A stretch of 64,000 nt of DNA from Benincasa hispida (taxonomy: Eukaryota > Streptophyta > Magnoliopsida > Cucurbitales > Cucurbitaceae), in NCBI RefSeq assembly GCF_009727055.1, contig NC_052350.1, positions 124,210 to 188,209 of the forward strand, given 5' to 3'. This document shows, one piece after another, positions 36,478 through 49,013 of this stretch (the stretch's first letter is position 1; every line of letters starts with the position of its first letter). The translations under genes were made by a program, and so were the position numbers. The notes under the pieces were generated by a model. It did not search any database and was not told the DNA's origin. It saw nothing but the letters and a program-made list of their open reading frames with translations.

Positions 36478-39400
36478 TACGCATATAAAAGAATTAAAAA
36501 AAAAAAACTCATCTGGTTCGAAATTAAGTGAACCGGACCTTAAACCGCTCGAACCAACCAGGAATACCGAATGCATTAAACCTAAACAGCTCGAACCGGA
36601 GGAAACCCATACACTGAACCCGAACCAACAAAACAATGAACCACGTTGCAAACTGGAGTTCGAATCGCGTGAAAATCTCCATCTCGAAGTGTCGTTTGAC
36701 GATAAGAAAGATTTTTTTCGTCCCACCGCATTAGCAGGCATAGCAACCACTTAAGGTCATAGCGTTGCAACGCTTGCAGTACAGTCGCACATTGTACTGC
36801 TTCGAACTCCTTTGAAACGCCTGGAAATTCGCCTCATTTTCTCAAGAGCATTCAATCGGGAACAACCAATGAACGACCACAATAAATAATAATACCAGAC
36901 TCGATTATCGAATTTTATGCCCCAAAATAATGGGGCGCCTTTACAAAACAAATTTGGTAAAAAATAAATGCGATAAAACTATATAGCCCAATCTTGAAAC
37001 ATCCATAATGCAACTATTTCAAACATAGGATTCATTCATATGAATTAAACGTAATGATTTTACCCAAACCACTTAAAACCATTTAGGAAAATTAGGGGAA
37101 AATTGGGATTAAAACCAGGCTTCTGATACCAATTGAAGGAATCATATGAAAGATAACCATAGGGTACAATAACCTCAATCTTGAGTGAGTTGGGAACTTC
37201 TGTCATTGAGGACGGTCTTTGATTTTCATGGGTTGATGGCCAGGCTGCCGACTGAAAACCCCCCCTACCACTTGGGGATTCGTATTGATTTGGGAATTGG
37301 GAACTTTCAAGCTATTAACAAGATTGGAAATTCACTCTTTTCCCCGAAGTAGGATAAGTAGATAGATTGCTCCTTTTAAGCTGATCCCGGGGACTTGAAT
37401 GATGTGGCACCACACACCTCTTCAAATGGCCCGATAAGTGTTTCACACATAGTAGGACTATGTTGTATTGTATACATAGAGGGATCAGTCGGTACTTAGG
37501 AGTAAGATGTAACTACTTTGGGAAAAAAAAATTAGGTAAATTGATGCCAACTGCACTTACGATATCTGATGAAGGGTTATCGTACTTGATGTTTGGTTTA
37601 TATCCGATGGACACAAAAATATATCTATGGTAAGAAAGTTCAGTTGTGGTCTTTAGTGAAATGTCTGGCAGTTAAACGGATGGTTGGATCTCATAGAGCT
37701 AAAGAGATTAGCTTACGTTATTTCACGTTATCGTTGGAGGCTTTAATGCCATAGGTCCATAAAGGTCCCCTTGGTAGCTTGGATATTAAGTTGAGAATCG
37801 GATTTTTAGGTCGGTTTTTGAAATGTTCAAATTGACAAGAGGGAGTTTGATTCCTATTATGATATGATTGAAACTAATTAATTATACATGATAAATTGAT
37901 TTTATGTATGAGATACATTTAATTTGGAGAAATTGGATATTAAATATGATGTTATATCTAGTGGAGGAGAAGACACTATTAGGTTGATATATGATGTCAG
38001 AACTGATAGGTTATGAAATAAGTATGATTATATATTGATTTTATAACTTGGGACAGTTATGGGACAATTGGCCGGTATTCCCATAATCATGCGTTATTGG
38101 AAAGTTCAATTTGGTTTTTGTAAACTGGAATAATAAAATGAAAATCATTTTTCATTTTGCAAGAGAACACATTTAATTTTATCATGGAGTTTTTTGCGTT
38201 TCAATCGTTTAGTATTCAGAGCTATAGATAGTGCATCTTTACAAAACGATCGCTCACCCGCAACGCGCTTCTTCTATAACGATCGCTCACAATTTTCTAA
38301 ATTGATCGCTTAGCACCCGAGTTTTACTAAACGATCGTATAGTGATCGCCTATCTTTTCCAACACGATCGTGGACTTCACCTAAATGATCAAGCATCTTG
38401 GCAATGATAAGTCGCTACTTTTCTCACACTTGCTGGATCGTTGTATAACAATCGGTTTTTCTTTCTCCCCTACAAGTCCGAACAGGAGCCCACTTCTTTG
38501 GATTCTCACTCCGAGAAATACTAAGGGCTCCAAGTTGGATGGTGTCGTTCCCATCTTTCCTGCTGTTCGTGTTTGACAGCCGTTTCGTGGTAGACAATCG
38601 GGGTTGCTCCTTGAACGATAGCTTGCTTTCTAGCGAGAGCACAAGGAGTCCGTTTTCTTGAGAGGCGAGATTTTCTATGAAGAGAGGTCTTCAACTGGAA
38701 GTTCCTCGTTCTCTTGTTTAGTTTAATTTAAAAGCATGCCGATAATTTAGGTAGTTGAATGCATATCTATATGTGTGAATGTAAAATGTGGAAATCATTC
38801 CATCAATATTTTAGAATTCTCTTCCCTCAAATACTTTATCTAAGGAGTTCAATCAATTATATCATATATATAAATTAAATTATTATATCACATATAATTA
38901 TTTCCTCAATATTTTGAACAATTTAAATTTATCCAAAATTCTTCATTAAATTCCTGTTGAGCACAAAGGGACCTATGGACCTGTAGCTTATGAGCTCCAA
39001 CGGCTGTGAATAATTATAAACTTCTTTAGATAAATTATTCACCATTCTGAACTTATTGTACTCTCACTTAAAGATCGACAACTGCACTCTTCGCACTACA
39101 AATATATTTTTGTGTTCATTGGATATAACCAATCAAGTACGATGACCTCTTCACAAATTGCTCATAAGTACAGTGGCCAAAATTACCATTTGCCCTGTAG
39201 TTACATCTAAATTCCTTAAGTACCACGATGTTCTTTTAATGAACAATAAATCATAATCCAACTATGACCAAACCCCTCTCAGGCTAGGAAAGGTGTGGGC
39301 CACATTGTTCAAGCCTCGAAATCAGCACTTAAGAGATAATTTATCTACTTGCCCCGACATTGGGGAGGAAAGAAGTTCTTCTTTGTGTATTTGTTCTTAG

Positions 39401-40004
39401 CTCCCCGAATCAGACGAATTCCCAAAATGGTAGGCTTTGTTGATCAGTGCATTGGCCACTCTTATTCATACAAATCAAAAATGCCTTTCATAGGTCAGGC
39501 AGCTTCACAACTCAACTCAGGATCAAGTCATGTTATCTATAGTCATCTTGGTGAAAATAAGTCTCTATTATGAACGGCTATATATAGAGACTAAGCATTT
39601 CATGGTCAATCTTATACAAACTCCTATATAAAATATCCCTACTCACATGTCTCCACATGAATGATCAGGATAGATCATTTGTAGCACTTTAAAACAATTG
39701 AACATCTACAAAGCAATCCTACTCGTAGTGTCACCAAATAAGGTATCAGCCTTATCCATCTACTATATAACCATTTAGGTTATCAACTTAAACATGATCC
39801 TGATCCCATATATCTTTATATACATGTTTAATCTACAAAGATAACCTTGGATCTTAGTATTATTGTGTTTGTGGTTAATATAACTCAAATTAGATAATAA
39901 AAACATCCATCATAGTTTTCACTTAAATAAATATTAGAATTTGTACATTTACCAAGTACAAACTATTAGATCCTAACGAGATTAGAGCATCCACAACCCT
40001 AATA
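36478..40004. other. Noisy duplicate of 25845-29272
   Basis: Collinear with the C1 leader end, primer-binding site, 26482-28124 LTR and C1 5' LTR, but with frequent single-base insertions and deletions. The primer-binding site (ggcttctgatacc, about 37117-37130) is broken by an inserted t. The ACGATCG block recurs at 38210-38430 and the C1 LTR end at about 40004. It is interpreted as an unpolished second copy created at the gap and not as a genomic duplication. Confidence 0.82.
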
Positions 40005-40257
40005 GTTTTCCTTCCTAGGATTGAACTAATTATTATCATTGATTTATCGAAGGGTTTTAAGAAAAGTCAGCCCACCACCTGACTAACGTCTCTTATGATG
40101 GAGAGAAGTACACAGTTTGGCAGTGGGCCAAGAGTAGATTTGTCATAAACAACACTTTAAGGAGTTTAAACGGCACCATGACAAAGGGCTCGTGTCCTAG
40201 GTCTAGGTTGACGTCAGATCAAAGCAGTTTGAGGGTAGAGACGGATGCCGTCAGAGT
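40005..40257 (+). pseudogene. Noisy second copy of G1 RT/RNase H piece
   Basis: Same content as 29273-29497 (ccttcctaggattgaacta, gacaaagggctcgtgtcc, gacggatgccg) with extra bases that destroy the frame. It is followed by the same copia LTR start. It should be treated as an assembly copy. Confidence 0.82.
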
Positions 40258-42346
40258 ATCGTTGTGGGAGTGCTCTGTCTAATTCTCCGTGGTGCGTTCA
40301 TAGTGTTTGTGAAACACTCAGCACATTGTTATGATTAAATTAAGAGTTATTTTATTTTGCATTTACTCATATCAATAAACAAAGCTCCATGGTAGTATGT
40401 AAAACTTAAAATATATATGAGATATACAATTGGATCGTATGCCTTTAAGTGATAACCTACAAAGGTCTGTAGTATAAGAATTAGGAGGGATACCTGATCT
40501 GGTGACACTACGGATACGACCCATTTTGTAAGGTTTATAAATGTTATGAACATCTACAGATGGTTGATTCCTGACATTCATGTGGAGACCATGCGAACGA
40601 GGGTGTCCTATACCAAAGAGTTTGTATAAGACCAACAACGAGATGATTAGTCTCTTTATATAACATCGTTAATACTTGAGACTTACATCTCACCTAAAAA
40701 CGACCGTAGGTGACATGACCTTAATCCGGAGTGTTTTTGGAACTTCTTCGTTTGAGGGCGGTCCTTTGATTAGTATGGGTGAGAGTGGCCAGATTGCCAC
40801 CTCAACAAGCCTACCTTTTTGAGGATTTGTCTGATTTGGGAGCTGGAAACTCAGTTACACAAGATGAAATTCACTCCTTCCCCGAAGCAGGGGTAAGTAG
40901 ATAGATTGCTCCCTTAAGGGTTGATTCCGGGTCTTGAACATAGTGTCACAACTTCTCTTTGAAAGAGAGACTCAGTCATAGTACGACTATGACTTATGTT
41001 CATTGGAGGGATTCAGTGGTATTTAAAGAGTTAGATGTAACTACTAAAGCAAAACGGTAAATTGGCCCAGCTGTACTTATGAGCGATCTGTGAAAGGTTA
41101 TCGCACTGTTGATTGGTTGATATGGACACAAAATATATCTGTAGTGAGAAGAGTGCAGTTGTCAGTCTTTAGTAGAGTGCCCGACAGTTAACGGATGGTG
41201 GATCTCGTGACTAAAGAGTTTAGTAAGTTATTCACGTACCGTTGGACTTTAAGTTACAGGTCCATAAGGTTCCCTGATAGCTCAATGGATTCAAGTTGAG
41301 AATTAGTTCCTGGGGTTGATTTGAAATGTTCAAATTGACAAGAGAAATAAATTATATATGATAAATTGGTGTGATGTATGAGATACATCGAATGGAGGAT
41401 TAATGTAAATCTGATTTACATTAAGTACCATAAAATAGAAAAAGAACTGTGGTTTATTTGTTTCATGAGATGAAATATTAAAACTATAGTTTATAAATAT
41501 AATATTGGTAAGTTGGTTATCATATATATTTATAATAATATTAGTTATTGGATAATTATCTCTTTTTCTCTAATAACCAATTGAGTGGGAGGTTATTGGT
41601 GATTTTATTGGAACCATGAGATAAAAGGGAAAATGTTTTCCTAAATTAAGAGTTGCTAATTTCGAAAAGAAACTCACCGGAATGCTATCAAGTGAAATCG
41701 TTTCATTAAACAATGGCTAATAAAAGAGACTAAACGATCGTGGAGTGTCACTATACAATAGTTCACTCAGCTGATCGTAGTTAAACAATCGCAGGGCATT
41801 GTCTATACGATAGGCTGCCTTTTTCTACACGATTGAGCATTCGTCTATACGATAGACACTTCCTATCTCTCACTTGCTCAATCGTCTACACGATTGTTGT
41901 TCCTTCAGTCTTATTCTCTAACCAAGATCATACAGAGCCCACAAATCTTGGATTCTCACACCAAGAATACCATACTAACCATTGTGGTGGTATCCTCACT
42001 CAACTCGATTGATATCGAGGTTTTGGAGGCCGTTCGTTGGGTTCGGAATTTTGGTAGTTCGTGTTGTTCATGTGGTGTTGGTTTTGACCGTGTTGTTGTG
42101 TTCGAGAGTTCGTCTATTTTTGTCTTGGAGACTGTTCAAACGTTCGTGATCGAAGGAGTTTGAAGAATGAGTCTCAAAGGTATGATACTCTATCCCTTGA
42201 TTATTTTAAAGCATGCTGTAATTTCTAGTTGTTGCGTGACTTGTTAGTTTCCGTTTCTTCACTGTAATTGTTAGTGTTCAATTTCGAATAAAATTTGGAA
42301 CGATCATTCCACTACTCATGGAAATCCTCATGTCTGATTTCCTTCA
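40258..42346 (+). repeat. C3 5' LTR, right assembly copy (cleaner)
   Basis: About 2.09 kb from a damaged TGTTGGG-like start to GATTTCCTTCA at 42346. Quality is poor to about 40340 and good afterwards. The U3-type blocks are conserved. The U5 part has ACGATCG words (41720-41900) and a segment with agagcccacaaatcttgg. This is the LTR of the partial copia C3. The open frame at 41894-42163 is U5 sequence. Confidence 0.85.
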
Positions 42347-42348
42347 AT

Positions 42349-42360
42349 TGGTATCAGAGT
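42349..42360 (+). promoter_or_regulatory. C3 primer-binding site
   Basis: tggtatcagagt, an initiator-Met tRNA complement with the last base changed, two bases after the LTR. Confidence 0.88.
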
Positions 42361-44428
42361 TAGGTTGTTCTAATATTCCAAATTTCACTTCTGTTTTGAA
42401 CTTATTTTAAAGTTGTAGTGGGTATTGTGCATTTCGTTTAAGTGTTAAATGTGTTTGTGGATGGTGTTGATGAATGTTTACGGGAGAATTGCCTCTGTTT
42501 AAAGCTTTCTTTTGATGACAAAGTGTTAATTTGTAAGGGCCCCTGTGTTTTTTGGCACAATTAACAAGCAATCGAGTCTGTAATTCAAAGTGATTGAGTT
42601 TGTTAAGTCGTTCACGATAAAGTTTTGAAGCATGGAGATGCAATTCTCAGCGAGGAAGAAGACCAAGAGTTGGTCGTATCGTGTAGCCTAAGGTAAAAAA
42701 TCACTGGGATTTGGCTAAACAATCGTGTAAATTTTTCTACGTGATCGTGTAGTATTTACTAAACGATGGGATAAAGTGTTTACTATATCACGTAGTGTTA
42801 GTTGCCCGATTGCGCACTAAACGATCGTGTAGTTAGCATTCTTCATTGCATAGTCACTGACTACACGATCACATGGTATACGATACCTTCGCGCTTACTC
42901 AGCGATCGTTTAGATGATTGTGCTTCATCGTATCGTTGTCATTTGGATGATCGTTCAAGGATTGCATTGCACGTTGCACGCTGCACGATCACGTGCCTCA
43001 TACTTCATCGCATAGTCAAGGTACATGATCATTGCTAAACGATCGTTTAGCTTTGGAAGCGTTGGTAAGCGTTATGAATGCCTTTTATGTGTTTGCTTCG
43101 CGTTATGGATGGTTTTGGTTGTTTCTGTTATAAGCAATATAATGGAAATTAGAACTAAAATCAATAAGAAAGAGTTGCATGCGAACTTAGGCAAACTCGT
43201 GTTTTAAAAGGGTTTTAAAATTGGATTGAGATAGACCTAAGTTCAAGTTTCTAATGGGATTAGCAACCTAAGTTTAATCTTTTTAAATCGGTTTAATAGG
43301 ATTAAAATGATTGACATAAAATATTAAAATTATATTAAATTTATCTATAAGGGACCTTTTGTCTAAGGCGGGTTCTTTCTGGACTGGGGTACTTAAGCTG
43401 ACAAAAACGGAACACCCCTATCTAGGAACCTACCTAAAAAGGTGAATTAGATAGATTTTTTGCAAGCATGCGACAGTTGGTCAAAGAGTCCGTTAAAGAG
43501 TTTAATGGATGAAGATAAAAAACTATCCAAGATAAAAGTTACTCTTGGGAAAATCTAAAAAGTCACTTAGTTAAAATCCTTAGACGTGTTTTTTTCGAAG
43601 TAAACAAAACCCTAGGTCATAAAATACTCAGTGGGAGGAAGAGATATATATGATATATCAATGATTCCATTCAAGTTTCTCCCTGAATGTTCATGCTGTG
43701 AGATTCATGCTTGGCCTCGTGGTGCCCTGGGAGCATCCCCCTTCAAATGGTGTTTGTACGAGTCAATATCAAGGTGGATGAAGAGAGTATTTATAGTAAG
43801 TGGGTGAAAGGTGTATGTCAACACATTCTGTGGTTTCCTTCATTGGTTTGCACCATGAGATCATTCATGCACTCCCTCGTGACGCCCTAAGAGCGTCCCC
43901 CTTCGGATGGGTTTTGTGCAGTTGGTCAAGATCAAGGTGAACTCCAGAAATGGATAGGGTCACTTTAGTTTTTGCCCCAATCGGATTTTTTCCCTTCAGA
44001 TTGGCTGCTTGGGGCGGAACTCTAGGGCCTAAAATGACGGGTCACACTTACGGGAAATTGTTAAGTAAGTTAATAATTTCTTGATAAAATCAATGATGGT
44101 TAGTCGTTATAGGAGCAAGAGTTGTTGTAGTATTAATGGTTGGTTGAGAATGTCTCAATTCAGAGGAGGGATGAAGTGACCACCCTTCGGCGGCTTTTGT
44201 CCTAAACCTTTGAAGCGTCATTGCGAAACTAGATGTCACACAGGGTTCATGTTAGATTTGCTAAACCGTATTGGATGTTGTAAGTTTTCAACGAGTATTT
44301 GCTTAAAACCTAACGTAGGTCAATGTGTTTATTTTTTCAGCAGCATGTTTGATTTTTCGTTAAATGCCTCTAGTTTGACCGATTTCATATAGTGGGAAGA
44401 GTCTTGTAAAACGTATTTCATGGTAACT
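42361..44428 (+). other. C3 untranslated leader, up to start of gag
   Basis: Aligns in order with the C2 leader: ACGATCG array (42690-43060, without the 88-bp repeat), then the block starting gaaattagaactaaaatcaa (43145), the weakened hairpin block (43345-43440), the duplicated G/C-rich module (43700-43945) and the pre-gag block. The ATGCAT/TATAAT zone is missing. At about 44395-44428 it reaches the first gag codons (as in C2 near 15325), where a minus LTR cuts it. Confidence 0.78.
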
Positions 44429-44673
44429 TAATGGAGAGGGAAGGAAGGCTAGAGAACTCTCTCAAAGACTTTAAACCACAAAACTCTTATGTCGTTGACA
44501 CTTTCTCGATCGCTCAAAAATCACTTAGAAGAAGAAGAAAACATTTTTCTTTTATTCTCCTTGCAAAAAATAACCCCCACCCACTTACGTGGGTGGAGAG
44601 AAAAAAATGGGAAGGGAGTTATTATTAAAATAATAATAATATAAATATAAATATGATAACCAACTTATCATAT

Positions 44674-44718
<45 letters not shown>

Positions 44719-46100
44719 GTATGTATGTATTAAATTATATGTTACGTCAAATATAACATATAACATATAATTTTAATATTGTATCATATACAATATAAAC
44801 TATACTTTTTTTCTGCTTTATATGACATTTAATATAAATCTTATTTATATTAAATTTAACAACTATAAATCCAATTCATAGAAACTATATTTGAATCTCA
44901 TTCAAATATTTATTTCCTCCCATTAAGCTATAATATATCAAATACATTATGACAATTATATCATATATAATTAAATCCCTTTATTAATTTGAATAATTCA
45001 AATTAATCCAAAAACTTATTCCCAACTAAATCCTATTAAGCTACCAAGGGGACCTCATGGACCCGTAGCTTGAAGCTCCAATGGTACATGAATAATTAAT
45101 TAAACTCTTTAATTACATTATTTACCATCCGTTAACTACCGGGCACTCCACTAAAGACCGACAGTTGCACTCTTCGCACCACATATATATTTCTGTGTCC
45201 ATCAAATATAACAAATCAACAGTATGATGACCCTTCACAAATTACTCGTAAGTACAGCTAAGCCAAATTACCGTTTTGCCCCTATAGTTACATCTAACTC
45301 TTTAAGTACTACTGCTCCCTCTAATGAATAATAGATCATAGTCCAACTATGACTAAACACCTCTCGGGCTAGGAGAGGGTGTCGAGCCACATTGTTCAAG
45401 ATCTAAAATCAACCCTTAAGGGAGCAATTTATCTACTTACCCCTACCTCGGGGAAGGAGTGAATTCCATCTTGTGTAGCTATGTTCCCAACTCCCCAATC
45501 AGACGAATCCCCAAAATGGTAGGCTTGTTGAGTCAGCAATATAGACACTCTCACTCATACAAATCAAAGGACCGCCTTCATAGGTAGGAGTTCACAACTC
45601 ACTCAAGATTCAAGTCATGTTATCTATGGTCATCCTAGTGAAATGTAAGTCTCTATTATAAACAACGTTATATAATGAGACTAAACATTTTGTGGTCCGG
45701 TCTTATAAACTTCTTTGTATAGAATATCCCCGCTCGCATATCTAAACATGAATGATCAGGATAAGATCATTTGTAACACTTTACAACAATTGTAACACCT
45801 ACAAAACGGGTCATACTCGTAGTGTCACCAAGATAAGGTACTCAACCTTATCCATTTACTACAGACCATTTAGGTTATCATTTAAACATGATCCACCCGT
45901 ATGTCTCTACATATATGTTTAAGTTACAAAGATAACCTTGGATGTTAGTTTATTGGTTTATGATTAATGCAATTGAAATATCATATATTTTATAGACAAT
46001 GTATAAAATATCATATATTTTATTAAAATACATAATGAGTTTGTTCAATAATTTTTTCAAACTATAGGACCCTACGAGATTTAGGGCATAAACCCCAACA
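44429..46100 (-). mobile_element. Truncated minus copia LTR
   Basis: Minus LTR from within U5 (ggagagggaaggaaggctag) to the terminus aaccccaaca at 46100. It contains an (AT)n tract. The LTR 3' end is missing at the left, so no TSD is available. It abuts C3 gag on the left and plus LTR sequence on the right. The open frame at 44431-44628 is LTR sequence. Confidence 0.8.
44677..44712. repeat. (AT)n microsatellite
   Basis: 18 AT units in the minus LTR, followed by GTATGTAT variants. The position corresponds to the (TA)n tract at 4863-4882 in the C1 LTR. Confidence 0.95.
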
Positions 46101-47904
46101 CTAACATCAAAGGTTATCTCGTAGCTTAAATATGTATGTAGAGACAAACGGGTATATCATATTTAAGTGATAACCTAAATGGTTTGTAGTAGATGGATAA
46201 GGTTGAATACCTTATCCTGGTGACACTATGAGTACGACATGCTTTGTGGATGTTACAATTGTTGTAAAGTGCTACAAATGATCTAATCATGATCATTCAT
46301 GTGGAGTCAAGTGAGTGGGGGTATTTTATACAAAGGAGTTTTTATAAGACCGGACCACGAAATGCTTAGTCTTATTATATAATGTCGTTCATAATAGAGA
46401 CTTACATTTCACCATGATGACCATAATTAACATGACTTCAATCTTGAATGAGTTGTGAACTCCTGCCTATGAAGGCAGTTATTTGATTTATATGGGTGAG
46501 AGTGGCCAAATCGCCTTCAATAAGCCTACCATTTTGGGGATTCTTCTGATTCGGGAGCTGGGAACACAACTACACAAGAAGGAACTCACTCTTTCCCTAA
46601 TGTTGGGGTAAGTAGATAAATTACTCCCTTAGGGCTTATTCCAGGGCTTGAACAATGTGGTTCCACACCCTTTTCTGAGCCAAGAGGGGTTGGGTCATAG
46701 TTGGATTATGATTTATTGTTCATTAAATGGATTAGTGGTACTTAAGGAGTTAGATGTAACTACAGGGACAAAGCGGTAATTTTGGCCTAGTTGTACTTAC
46801 GAGCAATTTGTGAAGGGTCATCGTACTGTTGATTGGTTATATCCAATGAACACATAAATATATCTGTAGTGCGAAGAGTGCAGGTGTCGGTCTTCAGTGG
46901 AGTGTCCAACAATTAGCAAATGGTGAATAATTTAACTAAAAGAGTTTAATTAATAATTCACGTACCGTTGGAGCTTCAAGCTACAGGTTCATAAGGTTCC
47001 TTTGTAGCTCAACAAGAGTTAATGAGAATTAATTTTTGGATTAATTTGAATTGTTCAAATTGATTGAGGGAATTAATTATATGTGATATAATTAATTCAA
47101 TTTAATTGTATATGATATAATTACTATAATGTATTTGATACATTATAATATAAAGTTTATTTGAGAGAAAATAAATATTTGAATATGATTGAAATATTAA
47201 TTATGTGAATTGGATTCATATAATTAAATTTAATATAAAGAGAATTGAAATTATAGGTTGTATTATATTTGATACACTATAGAAACATAAGTTATATGTT
47301 TTTTATTTATTGAATTAGTTATTATATAAATAATATAAAGAGAATTGAAATGATAGGTTGTATTGAATTAGTTATTATATAAATATATCTTTTTTTTATT
47401 TATTAAAAATAAATTAATTTTATTTATTTATTAAAAATCATTTTTTGGGAGAAAGTTGTAACTCCGTCCCCCTCTTTTCTCTCCTCTATTGGGGATAGTT
47501 TTTTCTTTTCATCTTCTTCCCATTCAATTTTTACAGAATTGTTACATAACACAAAAGAATACAGAAACATTCTGAGTTTTTCCCTCTTCTCCTCCTCTCA
47601 ACCCTCTCAAACCCCTCTTCCAAAATAGCCAGGGCCCACATCTCCTAGATTCTCATCTAGAGAATACAAAAGAATTCTTGTGGTGGTGTTTCTATTGATT
47701 CAAGGGATTTTACTTGAAGAACGATTTTCAAAGGTAAGGGTTTATGAACCCCAATTTTTACTCTTCTGTAATTTAGTTTGAGCATGTTGTAAATTCATTA
47801 GATGCATAATTTCTGTATGTGTTTGCTATAAATTTAATGTTTTGTAAATTTTAGGTTTGGATCTAATCCTGTTTTCTACTTAAGGACCTTCGATGATTCC
47901 TTTA
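46101..47904 (+). repeat. 5'-truncated plus copia LTR next to G1
   Basis: Begins about 150 bp into the LTR (ctaacatcaaaggttatc) and ends GATTCCTTTA at 47904, then gypsy sequence. The U5-like tail (gaagaacgattttcaaagg, gagcatgttgtaaattc) resembles the C2 LTR type and not C3, so it is not the partner LTR of C3. Its right flank gaggc does not match the C3 left flank gtacg. Confidence 0.82.
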
Positions 47905-48526
47905 GAGGCAACCTTTGTTACCTCATATTGTTGACCATCTGTATGCTGGAAAAAATCCTCAAGCCCATGACTTTACCAAAGAGTGGAAGCAAACTACCAA
48001 CATCGCTTGGGCATACTTGGAGAAAGCCTCCAAACAAATGAAACGTCACCCTCTCGAGTTTCAAGCAGGGGACCAAGTCCTCGTAAAGTTGAGACCATAA
48101 CAGATCTGATTCCGAAGTCGCAAGGACCACCGACTTTTTAGAAAGTATGAAGGTTTAGTGGAAATTCTCAAGAAGATTGGGAACACTTCATATAGGGTGG
48201 CATTGCCTGCATGGATGAAAAATCAGCCAGTACTATATGTAAGCAACTTAAAGCCCTATTATCCTAATCTTAAAGATGATCACCGTAATGAAACTGTCTG
48301 ATCGTGTATGACCTGAAGCAGAAAGAAGAGAAGGAAGTCGAAGAGATTCTTGCCAATAGAGTGAAAAGAGCCAAAAGACCCACTTGGAGAGTCCACAAAT
48401 GTCTGGTTAAGTGGAAGAACCTCCCCATGGAAGAAACAAGTTGGGAACGTGTCGAGGATTTAGAAGCTTGAAAGTAGAAGATCGTTGAGTTCAAGCTATG
48501 CTAGTCGATAGGGACGTCAACTGTTT
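47905..48526 (+). pseudogene. G1 integrase C-terminus and chromodomain
   Basis: Open frame 47915-48100 reads the integrase C-terminal region (LPHIVDHLYAGKNPQAHDF, FQAGDQVLVKLRP). Further pieces read KYEGLVEILKKIGNTSYRVALPAWM and SNLKPYY. From about 48330 comes a chromodomain (EEILANRVKRA, CLVKWKNLPMEETSWE), which in living elements guides integration to marked chromatin. Stops at about 48098 and 48299 and a frameshift inactivate it. It is followed directly by the polypurine tract. Confidence 0.88.
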
Positions 48527-48539
48527 AAGTGGGGGAGAA
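48527..48539 (+). promoter_or_regulatory. G1 polypurine tract
   Basis: aagtgggggagaa, 13 purine-rich bases with a single t, directly before the 3' LTR. Confidence 0.88.
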
Positions 48540-49013
48540 TGTCTTGGGCATGCTCATTTAGGGTAATGTTAACCCAAGGCCGCTGTCCAAACCATCATCA
48601 ACCATCCTATCTTTGAATCTTCTAATTAGTTTAATAAGTTGTTTTGATTCCAAGTTATTTTTCATGCGAGTGACCGCTTGCCACTTTTGTGTGCTAGCTA
48701 GACATTTTAGAAATTGCACAGAATGTATTATAAGGGAGACCCACTAGTCAATTCCCCGATCGATATATTAATGTACTCTTTGCAATCAAAGCTTTCTTAC
48801 AACTGTTAGTCTTTGATGCATTCTTTAATGATGTTTTCAATGTTTTTCCTCTCTTACATTTAAAATCATTTTCTCTCAAATCATGAGTGGAGGCTACATC
48901 ATATACCAACGTTGTTCGCAACTTTCGATTTTTACACGACTGACTTGCTCGCCAGATTAAAACAAGTGTCGCACAATCGCCTGTTCCATACACGAAAGTC
49001 TGCGATTATGACA
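48540..49013 (+). repeat. G1 3' LTR
   Basis: TGTCTTGGGCATGCTC to GATTATGACA, 474 bp, partner of 1205-1672. The pair, 47 kb apart, defines the outer element. Differences from the 5' LTR (for example ggctcatt/ggctcgtc and agattaaaacaag/ggattagagcaac) indicate considerable age. Confidence 0.92.

Larger units (their letters stand above)
1205..49013 (+). mobile_element. Ty3/gypsy chromovirus G1, split by nested insertions
   Basis: An LTR retrotransposon with LTRs of 468 and 474 bp. Its internal region survives in three pieces: gag to reverse transcriptase (1780-4364), reverse transcriptase/RNase H (29273-29497) and integrase C-terminus plus chromodomain (47905-48527). The pieces are collinear with one gypsy polyprotein, and the 4364/29273 joint restores a contiguous reading across the SFLGLTNYY motif. 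About 2 kb between RNase H and the integrase C-terminus is missing. The 5-bp flanks (accag and ctagg) do not match as a TSD. Every coding piece has stops, so the element is dead. The chromodomain places it with chromoviruses; the short LTR suggests a Galadriel- or Reina-like lineage, which is a guess. Confidence 0.85.

Noticed and set aside
36292..36754. Open frames spanning the N gap on both strands
   Set aside because: They run through 25 unknown bases and noisy sequence, so the translations are meaningless.
36478..41500. Genuine segmental duplication of 25.8-30.8 kb
   Set aside because: Quality pattern (clean/noisy gap noisy/clean), indel-dominated differences and a fixed-size gap fit an assembly artefact better.
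47395..47904. Partner 3' LTR of C3
   Set aside because: U5 sequence is of a different LTR subfamily and the flanks do not match as a TSD.
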